Assembly: GCA_031268125.1 (NCBI GenBank)
Contig: JAIRXT010000032.1
Coordinates: forward strand, 1-21,403
Direction: 5' to 3'
Length of the DNA: 21,403 nucleotides
Source: Treponema sp.
GTDB taxonomy: Bacteria > Spirochaetota > Spirochaetia > Treponematales > Breznakiellaceae
The notes beneath the pieces were generated by a model. That model saw nothing but the letters and a program-made list of their open reading frames with translations. It did no database searches and had not been told where the DNA came from. Position 1 is the first letter of the stretch. Every line of letters begins with the position of its first letter. Of this stretch, positions 7,515 through 15,823 are shown in pieces. The translations under genes were made by a program, and so were the position numbers.

Positions 7515-10163
7515 GTGATCTCATCAACGCGTAATACCGTCCCGGTGTGGGAAGGAGACCAACAGTACCTTAAGCGTCCCCGAATTCACCGCCTGCTGGA
7601 AAAGGCGGTAGGCAGCCCGGTTGTTACCGTAACTGCCGGGGCGGGATACGGGAAAACCCACGCGGTTTATTCGTTTTTGCAGGCCAATAATTTTGTTACC
7701 GCGTGGATGCAGCTTTCCGAACGGGACAATATTCAAGAACGATTCTGGGAGAATTTTACTGCCGCTGTTAGTTTTATTAACAAAAAGACGGCGCAGCGGC
7801 TGGGGGAACACGGATTCCCCGGTACCGGACGCCGTTTTGACAGTTATTTGAGCATACCCCGCGAGGATGTTGACCCCCAGGTCCGCTATGTTTTTGTTTA
7901 TGACGATTTTCATTTGATTCAAAACCGTGAAGTAATCCGTTTTTTGGAACATTCCGTAACCACTCCCTTTTCCAATATTGTTTCCATCATTATTTCCCGG
8001 ACCACCCCCGGCATCGACATTGCTGCAATGGATGCCCGGCAGATACACACCGGCATAACCGAAGAGGATCTGCGTTTTACCGTGGATGAAACCGCGGAAT
8101 ATTTTCGTATTCAGGGGATTGAGGTAAGCCGCCAGACTATTGCCCTGATATGCCGGGATACCGAAGGCTGGGCCTTTGCCACGCATCTTTCTGCCCTGTT
8201 TCTTAAACGCCTGTCCGTACCGGTCATCATGAAGGAAGGCCACGCTCTGCCGGGAATGCGCTCCAATATTTTCCGTCTGCTGGAAACGGAGGTTTTGGCC
8301 GGTCTTTCACCGGAACTGCAGAAATTTCTTGTCAAACTTACCCTTATTGATTTTCTGCCGCGGAAACTGCTGGAAGCCCTGAATCCCAAAAAAGACATTC
8401 TGGAAGAAATGGAGAAAATCGGTTCGTTTATCCGCCGTGATCCCTATTCCGACAGCTACAGTATCCACCATCTTTTTCTTGAATGTCTTACCCGCAAACA
8501 GGCCGGGCTTGAAGAACAGGAAAAGCAGGAAGTCTACCGCACGGCGGCCCGGTGGTGCATCAACAACGAGCGCAGAACAGACGCCCTTGACTATTATGAA
8601 AAAGCCGGGGATTACGACAGTATCATTGATATTATCGACAGGTTTCCCCTGATCTTCCCCAATCATACCGCCGTTCACCTTAAAGAGATGCTTGACCGGG
8701 CGCCGGAATCCCTGTACCGGAAGAATCCCATGCTGGAAACGCTTCGCGTCAAAGTATGTATGAGCCTGGGACTTTTTGATGAGTGCAGGGGGCGGCTGCA
8801 GCGGCATATATCGTATCTTGAAGAATCCCAGTCATCGGCAGAGCCGGCGGCGGAGCCGGCGGTTCTGCCGGGGCCGGAAGAAACCTACCGGGCCCTGCGG
8901 GACTGTTACCTGTACCTGGGCTTTGTGGGTCTTATTACCAGTACGGACACCAGGGATTACCGTTATGACAGGTTTTTTGAAAAAGCGGCCTGTTACAGCC
9001 CCCTGTGTTCCCATACTTCCCGGCCGCCGGCATCGGTAATAATGCTGGGCTCATATATATGCCGGGTACAGGACCCGGAGGAGGAAAAAATTGTCCCCTA
9101 CCTTGAGGCCCTGGAAAGGAGCGTTCCCTTCGGGGTCCGGGCCTTTGGGGGCTGCATGTACGGCATGGACGATCTTGCCCGGGGGGAATACGCCTACTTC
9201 CGGGGCGATCTGGCAAAGGCGGAAAACCTTATCCGCCGGGCGCTGGAGAAGGCCCGGGAACAGAATCAATACGAAATAGAAAACCGTTCCCTTTTTTATC
9301 TTCTGCGGATTGGCATTTACCGGGGGAACCAGCAGGAAATAAAGGACGTCCTGGTTTTTCTTGAAGCCCAGAAAAAACAGGAATTCTACCGCAACCGTTT
9401 TATCCATTACGATATAATTACGGGGTGGTTTTACACCCAGATTGGGGAACGGGAAAAACTTGCCCCCTGGCTGAAAAATGATTTTGAAGACGGCGAGATT
9501 AACGACCGGGGCAGGGGTCTGGAAATTCTGGTAAAGGCAAAATACCATCTGGGCGAAAAAAAATATCCCGCCGCCCTGGCTTCCCTGGCGGATCGCAGGG
9601 ATATTGAAGGGGCCCTGCTGTTTGGAAAACTGGAAACCCTGGCCCTGGAAGCGGTGTGCCGCTATAACGCCAGGGATTTTGAAGGAACCGCGGCCGTGCT
9701 GCACTCCGCCTGCCGGCTTGCCGTGTCCAGCGGTATTACGGTTCCCTTTGCCGAACTTGGCCGCTATACCCGGTCCCTTATGGACTGGGCCCTTAAAGCG
9801 GCTATTCCCGGCATAGAAACGGAATGGATCGCAGAGCAAAAACGGGAGGCAGCGGCCTACGCAAAAAAACTATTTTCCCTGGCCGGGGCGTTAAAAGAAC
9901 GGGAGAATTCCCGTGAAAAACGCCGCACGGGCCAGGCCTCGTCCCCTCCCGCATCAATGCCGGGCCTTTCCCGCCGGGAGCAGGAGGTTCTTTCATGTCT
10001 TTCGCAGGGTCTTACCCGGACGGAGATTGCCGGAATGTTGTCCCTTTCAATCAATACCGTTAAAAGTGTGATCCGCAGCGTTTATAACAAGCTGGGGGCG
10101 GTAAACCGGTCGCATGCAATACAGGCCGCCGCCGAAGCAGGAATTTTAAAAAAGGACGGATAA
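7515..10163 (+). CDS. LuxR-family regulator, large ATP-binding (MalT/LAL) type, first of a tandem pair (882 aa)
   Basis: A STAND-type transcription activator built like MalT. The N-terminal ATPase has Walker A GAGYGKT (residues 42-48) and Walker B VFVYDDFH (126-133). A long helical, TPR-like sensor region follows, with a LuxR helix-turn-helix at about 817-882 (LSRREQEVLSCLSQGLTRTE and onward). In the family, an inducer and ATP drive oligomerisation and activation; the inducer here is unknown. The GTG start at 7515 was preferred because AGGA lies 7 bases upstream, a promoter ends at 7496, and the resulting N-terminus aligns with that of the downstream paralogue (20 versus 21 residues before the shared RPR). 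A longer in-frame ORF from 7395 or 7434 overlaps the FliG gene. The stop overlaps the next start as TAATG. Confidence 0.92.
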   Translation: MISSTRNTVPVWEGDQQYLKRPRIHRLLEKAVGSPVVTVTAGAGYGKTHAVYSFLQANNFVTAWMQLSERDNIQERFWENFTAAVSFINKKTAQRLGEHGFPGTGRRFDSYLSIPREDVDPQVRYVFVYDDFHLIQNREVIRFLEHSVTTPFSNIVSIIISRTTPGIDIAAMDARQIHTGITEEDLRFTVDETAEYFRIQGIEVSRQTIALICRDTEGWAFATHLSALFLKRLSVPVIMKEGHALPGMRSNIFRLLETEVLAGLSPELQKFLVKLTLIDFLPRKLLEALNPKKDILEEMEKIGSFIRRDPYSDSYSIHHLFLECLTRKQAGLEEQEKQEVYRTAARWCINNERRTDALDYYEKAGDYDSIIDIIDRFPLIFPNHTAVHLKEMLDRAPESLYRKNPMLETLRVKVCMSLGLFDECRGRLQRHISYLEESQSSAEPAAEPAVLPGPEETYRALRDCYLYLGFVGLITSTDTRDYRYDRFFEKAACYSPLCSHTSRPPASVIMLGSYICRVQDPEEEKIVPYLEALERSVPFGVRAFGGCMYGMDDLARGEYAYFRGDLAKAENLIRRALEKAREQNQYEIENRSLFYLLRIGIYRGNQQEIKDVLVFLEAQKKQEFYRNRFIHYDIITGWFYTQIGEREKLAPWLKNDFEDGEINDRGRGLEILVKAKYHLGEKKYPAALASLADRRDIEGALLFGKLETLALEAVCRYNARDFEGTAAVLHSACRLAVSSGITVPFAELGRYTRSLMDWALKAAIPGIETEWIAEQKREAAAYAKKLFSLAGALKERENSREKRRTGQASSPPASMPGLSRREQEVLSCLSQGLTRTEIAGMLSLSINTVKSVIRSVYNKLGAVNRSHAIQAAAEAGILKKDG

Positions 10164-12883
10164 TGGCCGGAAAAGTCATATACCGGGAACCGCGTCCCGT
10201 TTCATCACTGCCCCATTACTTTGACCGGCCCCGGCTGAATAAAATCCTGGCCCAGGCTTTGCAGCATCCGGTAATAACGGTGGTAGGCGGACAGGGTTAC
10301 GGCAAAACATCGGCGGTGTATTCGTTTCTGGAAAACTGCCCCGTTGTTCCTGTGTGGGTTCAACTTTCGCCGCGGGACAACATAACCCTTCACTTTTGGG
10401 AAAATTTATGCTCCTGTATTGCCCTGCGGAACCGCGAACTGGAAAAGGCCCTCCTGGGCCTGGGATTTCCCGAAACAGACCGGCAGTTTGACCGTTTTTA
10501 TGTTCTGGTTGAACAGGCGATAAAGTCCGCCGCAAAATCTTCCGCGCCCCTGCCCGGCGGAACTCTTCAGTATGCGATAGTCTACGATGATTTCCATTTA
10601 ATTCAGGATTCCGCCATGCTGCGGCTTTTTGATCGTATCCTGGCCTTTCCCCTTTTGAATATTTCTGTAATCATTATTGCCCGCACAGAACCGGAGGTTA
10701 AAATTCTGCCCCTTCTTTCCAAGGGGTTTCTTGCCAGAATTACTGCGGATGATCTTCGTTTTACCGCCGGTGAAATGACAGCGTTTTTTTCCACGCAGCA
10801 TCTAACGGTTTCCCAAGACGATGCGGACCGGCTCTGGCAGGATACCGAAGGCTGGCCCCAGGTGTTGAGTCTTATAGCCCAGACTGCGGTAAAGCAAAAC
10901 AAGCACGAGATCCTCTATACTCCCGAACTGGTAAAAGTCCCCTTGTTTAACATGATCGAAAGTTCTTTTTTTTCTTCCCTGGATAAAAATACCCGGTTGT
11001 TCCTTATCAAACTTTCCCTGGGTGAACACTGGCCCCTGGAACTGCTGGATAAAATGGACAAGTCCGGGGAAAAACGGCTGGAACTGGAAAAAATTACCCC
11101 CTTTATCCGTTACGATTCGTACCTTAACGGTTATCGCATCCACAACCTGCTTGCCGAATTCCTTAAAGAAAAACAGCAGGAGCTTTCCGCCGAAGAACGG
11201 CGCGATGTTTACCGTAAATACGCCGAATGGTGCCTTGATAACAATTTACGGATGGACGCCGCCGTATACTACGAAAAGGCCGGAGATTACCGGGGCCTGC
11301 TTAATTTGAGTTTTACCCTTCCCCTTACCATGTCCGGTGAAACGGCTTCTTTTTTCCTGTCCCTTGTTGAGCGGATGCTTTTGGAGGATGAGGGGGATAT
11401 TACGGATGACGGCGAATCCGGCGAAGGGATGAAATATAAAGAGATACCCCTGTATCTGCGTTTTGTCATACGTTCCAAGCTGCTTTTTGCCATGAGCCGT
11501 TTTGACGAATCCGCCGCCGTTTGCCGGCAGGCAATCGCCCAATTTGGGGGGCAAACCCCCGAATTCCTCCCTGAACAGGCCGGACAGCATCCCTATTCCA
11601 TCAATATTCAAATTCTTGCCCCGGTGTATTTCTGCCTGGGCTATATTGGAATTTTTACCTGCCGTTATACGGGCGACTATTCTTTTGCCCCGTATTTTGA
11701 AAAAGCCTATCAATATTTTACGGCCAGGAACGTTATTGTCAGTAAAAATTTTAACCAGGGCAGCGTGTCTTCTTATATTTGCCAGGTTGGTTTTCCCCCG
11801 GAGCGGCACGGATTTGAAACGTATTTTCAGGCATATTCCCCGGCGGCGCCCTTGATAGCAAAAATGGGCAGGGGGCACCGCACCGGCTTTGTTTCCCTTG
11901 GCCATTGTGAGCATTGCTATTACGCAGGAGATCTGCGGGCTGCGGAAAGTTTTGCCCGGCGGGCAGTAATACAGGCCAGGGGAAGCCGCCAGTACGAAAT
12001 CGAAAACCGGGGGCTTTTTTTCCTGCTCAGGATTGCCGTTCACGGCGGAAATTTCACCGAAATAGAAGAATTGTTCGTGCAGTTCAAGGCCCAGCTTGAA
12101 ATTGAAGATTACCAGAACCGGTATGTCCTTTACGATATTGAGTGCGGCTGGTTCTATGCCCAAACCGGCCGGCCTTCTTTAATTGCCTCCTGGCTGCACA
12201 GCGATTCTGAATTTGGTGAAATAAGTGATATTCTCCAGCCCCTGGCAGCCCTGGCAAAGGCCAGGTGTTTCTATGCGGAAAAACGCTACGATGCGGCTAT
12301 TGCCATGCTGACGGAAGGAAAAGGCGGCAACGGGCTTGACACGTTTCTCCTGGGGAAGCTGGAAAAAACCATCCTGGAGGCGGCCTGCTACCTGCGTCTG
12401 GAAAACCGCCAGTCTGCCCTGAAAAAACTGGAAGAATCCTGGAAAATAAGCAAAGACTACGGCCTTGATACTCCGTTTATAGAACTGGGGGAGGATATGC
12501 GGCTTCTTGCCTCCCTTGTTTTGACCGGGAATTCCGAACCGGGGGATACTTTGTGCAAAGATATACCGGCCGAATGGCTTGAATCGCTCAGAAACCGTGC
12601 CGCCGCCTATGGCAAGATGATCGCCGCCGCGGCGGCCCACGGGCCGGATCTTGTAGAATCTCAAAAAAATGTCAAAACCGTTCTGCGGCGGCGGGAAGAA
12701 GCGATACTGTCTGCCCTTTCACAGGGCTTTACCAGGAAAGAAATAGCGGATCAGGAGCATCTTTCGCTGAACGCCGTAAAAGATATTATCAAAAATATTT
12801 ACCAAAAACTCGGGGCGGTGAACCGGGCGGATGCCGTCAGAATTGCTCTGGCATCAGGAATTCTAAAAAAAATCAGCCGTTAG
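10163..12883 (+). CDS. LuxR-family regulator, large ATP-binding (MalT/LAL) type, second of the pair (906 aa)
   Basis: A paralogue of the preceding gene with the same architecture. Walker A GGQGYGKT is at residues 42-49, Walker B AIVYDDFHLI at 138-147, then a helical TPR-like sensor, and a LuxR helix-turn-helix at 841-906 (LRRREEAILSALSQGFTRKE and onward). The two proteins share many blocks, for example TKxGYGKT-type P-loops followed by AVYSFL, WxQLSxRDN, YDDFHLIQ, YYEKAGDY and QYEIENR, so they arose by duplication. The sensor regions are clearly diverged, suggesting different inducers. AAAGGACGGA precedes the ATG, and the TAATG overlap implies coupled translation and probably joint or balanced action. 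Confidence 0.93.
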   Translation: MAGKVIYREPRPVSSLPHYFDRPRLNKILAQALQHPVITVVGGQGYGKTSAVYSFLENCPVVPVWVQLSPRDNITLHFWENLCSCIALRNRELEKALLGLGFPETDRQFDRFYVLVEQAIKSAAKSSAPLPGGTLQYAIVYDDFHLIQDSAMLRLFDRILAFPLLNISVIIIARTEPEVKILPLLSKGFLARITADDLRFTAGEMTAFFSTQHLTVSQDDADRLWQDTEGWPQVLSLIAQTAVKQNKHEILYTPELVKVPLFNMIESSFFSSLDKNTRLFLIKLSLGEHWPLELLDKMDKSGEKRLELEKITPFIRYDSYLNGYRIHNLLAEFLKEKQQELSAEERRDVYRKYAEWCLDNNLRMDAAVYYEKAGDYRGLLNLSFTLPLTMSGETASFFLSLVERMLLEDEGDITDDGESGEGMKYKEIPLYLRFVIRSKLLFAMSRFDESAAVCRQAIAQFGGQTPEFLPEQAGQHPYSINIQILAPVYFCLGYIGIFTCRYTGDYSFAPYFEKAYQYFTARNVIVSKNFNQGSVSSYICQVGFPPERHGFETYFQAYSPAAPLIAKMGRGHRTGFVSLGHCEHCYYAGDLRAAESFARRAVIQARGSRQYEIENRGLFFLLRIAVHGGNFTEIEELFVQFKAQLEIEDYQNRYVLYDIECGWFYAQTGRPSLIASWLHSDSEFGEISDILQPLAALAKARCFYAEKRYDAAIAMLTEGKGGNGLDTFLLGKLEKTILEAACYLRLENRQSALKKLEESWKISKDYGLDTPFIELGEDMRLLASLVLTGNSEPGDTLCKDIPAEWLESLRNRAAAYGKMIAAAAAHGPDLVESQKNVKTVLRRREEAILSALSQGFTRKEIADQEHLSLNAVKDIIKNIYQKLGAVNRADAVRIALASGILKKISR

Positions 12884-12924
12884 GGTGTATTCCGTTCTAA
12901 ACAACCCCATAAAATGTTAAATTG

Positions 12925-12939
12925 AAGAGTTTTACTCTT
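12925..12939. other. Small hairpin between the LuxR pair and the AraC pair
   Basis: AAGAGT (12925-12930) and ACTCTT (12934-12939) form a 6-bp stem around TTT. It lies in the 78-base spacer after the second LuxR gene, followed by TTATG and then the GGGGG ribosome site of the next gene. It is AT-rich and short, so it may be a weak terminator, an operator, or an mRNA leader hairpin. The spacer also contains TAAAAT (12910-12915) as a possible -10, with no clear -35. Confidence 0.35.
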
Positions 12940-12961
12940 TTATGTCGCAAGGGGGCGAAAT

Positions 12962-14377
12962 ATGTTAAAATTACAACCGGGAAACACTGGCAAAAACCGG
13001 GATACCGGGCCGCTGCTTTCCAAGGCCGGTACCATTCTTACAACCTACGAAAAAGCTGCTGATTGCGTAGTATCGGTAATCGATCCCGGCAGCAAGACCC
13101 TGATCCTCAATAAAGATATGACCGCCGGTTCTCTCTGCAGTTATTGCTGCAAGAATCCGCCGGATTCTGAAAATGACGATCTTCCCGGGGACTTTCCCTG
13201 TGAGAACGTACATCAAAACGCTATCGAGGAATCCCGTAAACTTGGGAGTTCGTATATTTATATGTGCCCATTAGGGCTGGTGTTTTGGGTTAGTCCCCTC
13301 TACTCCGGAGGACATTATGCCGGTGCCTTGATGGCGGGAAATGTGCTGGGGATTAGCCGGGAAGAAGCTTTGAGCCGGGTACAGTCCTGCTGTTCCGGCA
13401 CGGTAACGGCAGACCAGATCAAGGCCGATCTTGAGAAAATTCCCCAGCGGAGTTACGAGGAAATAAAAGCCCTGGCCCAAATGATGCTGATCTGTGCACA
13501 GCAGGTTTCCGCCGGCATTGGTACGATTGATGTCCGCGGCAGCCGCTATTTTGAGCCGGACACCGTGGATGCCGCCGTATCCGGGGAAAACGGGAAGCTG
13601 CGGGATTCTGAATTTTCCGCCGCCGAATCAGAGGCGGTAAAAGCGCCGGAACCGGCGGAACGGCCGCTGGCTTCAAGGTTACAGGAAACCGCCCAGCCCA
13701 GTTCCGATGAACGTCTCTTGATTGCCTCCCTGCGCCGCGGGGACGGCGCCGCCGCCCGGAGGATACTGGAAGATATTTTTGACGGCCTAAAGTCAATGCG
13801 TCCCGGAGATCTGCATTTTTTACGCTGCCGGGCCATAGAACTGGTCGTACTCCTTTCCCGGTCCTGTACCGCGGAAAAGAAAAATGATCATCTTTTGGAG
13901 GAAAACAACCTCTATTTGAAAAAAATTAACGATTCTGTAACGGTAGACGAGCTTCAGGTCAACCTGTGCCGCATTGTTGAACGGATGGCGGGCCGGATAT
14001 TTTCTTTCCACGGGCTGCGCCATGCTTCCGCCCTGCGGAGGGCAGAACGGTTTATCTGGAAAAACTATACCCGTAAGGTAAGCCTTGAAGAAATCGCCAG
14101 CGCGTCGGGACTTTCCGCCCCGTATTTTAGCACCATCTTCCGGGAAGAAATGGGAGAACACCTTTCCTCCCATCTTAACCGGCTGCGGGTGGAAAAGGCC
14201 TGCGCCATGCTTCTGGAAACCAAAACCACTCTTAACGAAATTTCGGAATCCTGCGGTTTTGAAGACCAGAGCTGGTTTTCAAAAATCTTCAAAAGCTACA
14301 CCGGTTACAGTCCCGGAAAATACCGGGAACAGGGGGGAATAAATGGATATTCCCTGGATAATTATCACGCTGGTTAG
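12962..14377 (+). CDS. PocR-domain AraC-family regulator, first of a tandem pair (471 aa)
   Basis: A transcription regulator with an N-terminal PocR-type sensory domain (about 20-170) and a C-terminal AraC helix-turn-helix pair (about 358-455, with ending FxxYTGYSPGKYR). The sensory part carries Cys59, Cys62, Cys80 and Cys102, the last in CPLG, all four conserved in the downstream paralogue. A middle helical region (about 240-290, with LIASLRRGD and FLRCRAIELVVLLSR) is also shared. PocR domains in known proteins sense small diols or related ligands; the ligand here is unknown. The ATG at 12962 follows GGGGG at 12951-12955. The 170-250 linker is rich in Ala, Glu and Pro. Confidence 0.9.
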   Translation: MLKLQPGNTGKNRDTGPLLSKAGTILTTYEKAADCVVSVIDPGSKTLILNKDMTAGSLCSYCCKNPPDSENDDLPGDFPCENVHQNAIEESRKLGSSYIYMCPLGLVFWVSPLYSGGHYAGALMAGNVLGISREEALSRVQSCCSGTVTADQIKADLEKIPQRSYEEIKALAQMMLICAQQVSAGIGTIDVRGSRYFEPDTVDAAVSGENGKLRDSEFSAAESEAVKAPEPAERPLASRLQETAQPSSDERLLIASLRRGDGAAARRILEDIFDGLKSMRPGDLHFLRCRAIELVVLLSRSCTAEKKNDHLLEENNLYLKKINDSVTVDELQVNLCRIVERMAGRIFSFHGLRHASALRRAERFIWKNYTRKVSLEEIASASGLSAPYFSTIFREEMGEHLSSHLNRLRVEKACAMLLETKTTLNEISESCGFEDQSWFSKIFKSYTGYSPGKYREQGGINGYSLDNYHAG

Positions 14378-14395
14378 CAGACCAGGAGATAGAGT

Positions 14396-15751
14396 ATGTT
14401 TAAAAACGAAGGGACCGAATCGCTTTTGATAAAGGCCTGCAGCATGTTGGATAACTATGCCAAGGCAACCGGGGCTATGGTCTGTGTTCATGATCATAAT
14501 TGTAAAGTGGTTCCCGAGATATTCGAGGAAGCTTTTTCTGAACGTAATATGTGCCTGCACTGTATCCGCCATGCCGGAAATCCGGCGCCGGAACCGCTTA
14601 CAGAGGCTCCTCCAAATCCCTGTAACGGTTTGCATTTTACCGCCATAAGGGAATCCTACCGTTACGGGGGCAGTTATACCTACCGCTGCCCCCTGGGGTT
14701 TATGTTCTGGACCAGCCCCATCTATGTTCAAAGCCGTTTTGTAGGAGCCCTGCTGGGTTCCGGTTTTCGCGACGGCAGTTCCAGGATAAGTTACGCCGGC
14801 GGGGAACCGGTAACGGAGCCTGAGTTTCTTGAAAAGCTGGAAAAATTTCCCTGCGCAAAACCGGAGAAAATCAGGGCCCTGGCGGAGCTGATGCTTATCT
14901 GTGCAGAATCACTTTCATCCGGGAATGAGTATTACTACGAAACCATCAAGCGCAGGGCCCAGCAGCAGAGCCGTCTTATGGCCAGCATCAGGGAACTGGA
15001 GCTGAAATACCCGCAGGGGTCAGATTTTCCCGGCTACCCTATGGACAAGGAACGGCAGCTTCTTACGGCCCTGCGCCGGGGAGATCCCGAATCGGGAAAA
15101 GCTATTCTGAACGATATTCTGGCGGCCCTGCTTTTTTCCAATCCGGGTGAATACAAGTACATCCAGTTCCGGGCCATAGAAATTGTGGTACTTCTTTCCC
15201 GTGCAGGGACGGGGGGTGTTGCTTCCGGTCTTGATCAGGACCAGTTGGAGGCAAACAACGACAATATCAAGCGCATCGAAGACGCAAAGTCCATCGAGGA
15301 ATTGACGGATGTGCTGAATGTGATGGTAGAACAAATGGCGGAGCAGATATTCTCTTTCCAGGGAGTGCGCCATGCGGCGGCCCTGCGCAAGGTTGAACGG
15401 TATCTGCAGGAAAACTACCACCGGAAAGTAAGTCTGAAAGAAGTGGCCGATATGTCCGGCCTTTCAGCGCCCTACTTCAGCACCATTTTCAAAGAGGAAA
15501 TGGGTGAAAATTTTTCCAGTTACCTTAACCAACTGCGGGTAGAGGCGGCGAGCCGCTTGCTGAGGGAAACCAATCAGTCCCTGAGCGAGATAGCCGGAGC
15601 CTGCGGTTTTGAGGATCAAAGCTGGTTTTCAAAAATTTTCAAAAATTACACAGGTTTAAGTCCCGGTAAATACCGGGGCCAAAACGGCAGCGTCAAGGAA
15701 ATTTCGGACCGGAATTTTTCAGTCAATTTCCGCAACAATGTCAAAATGTAA
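14396..15751 (+). CDS. PocR-domain AraC-family regulator, second of the pair (451 aa)
   Basis: A close paralogue of the preceding gene. The sensory domain has Cys53, Cys56, Cys76 and Cys98 (CPLG), with the same spacing between the third and fourth cysteines as in its partner. The AraC double helix-turn-helix is at about 330-427, and the motifs LSAPYFSTIF and GFEDQSWFSKIFK are shared exactly with the first copy, so both may recognise similar DNA. AGGAG (14384-14388) lies 7 bases before the ATG, and the gap from the preceding stop is only 18 bases, so the two are almost certainly co-transcribed. The linker present in the first copy is shorter here. The target genes are not in this window. Confidence 0.91.
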   Translation: MFKNEGTESLLIKACSMLDNYAKATGAMVCVHDHNCKVVPEIFEEAFSERNMCLHCIRHAGNPAPEPLTEAPPNPCNGLHFTAIRESYRYGGSYTYRCPLGFMFWTSPIYVQSRFVGALLGSGFRDGSSRISYAGGEPVTEPEFLEKLEKFPCAKPEKIRALAELMLICAESLSSGNEYYYETIKRRAQQQSRLMASIRELELKYPQGSDFPGYPMDKERQLLTALRRGDPESGKAILNDILAALLFSNPGEYKYIQFRAIEIVVLLSRAGTGGVASGLDQDQLEANNDNIKRIEDAKSIEELTDVLNVMVEQMAEQIFSFQGVRHAAALRKVERYLQENYHRKVSLKEVADMSGLSAPYFSTIFKEEMGENFSSYLNQLRVEAASRLLRETNQSLSEIAGACGFEDQSWFSKIFKNYTGLSPGKYRGQNGSVKEISDRNFSVNFRNNVKM

Positions 15752-15761
15752 AACCTGAGCA

Positions 15762-15788
15762 TGTTCCAAAACTTTTAGTTTTGGAACA
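15762..15788. terminator. Palindrome between convergent genes, probable two-way terminator
   Basis: A 12-bp perfect stem, TGTTCCAAAACT (15762-15773) and AGTTTTGGAACA (15777-15788), has a TTT loop. It lies between the stop of the second AraC-type regulator (15751) and the stop of the DEAD-box helicase on the other strand (15824). The same arms occur at 3254-3289. Confidence 0.7.
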
Positions 15789-15823
15789 GCTGCACGCTAC
15801 CGTTCCGGCATGTTTGAACCGCC

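Noticed and set aside
7515..12883. STAND ATPases as an antiphage defence system
   Set aside because: Both end in a complete LuxR helix-turn-helix and align with the MalT layout, and no nuclease, TIR or other effector domain is present.
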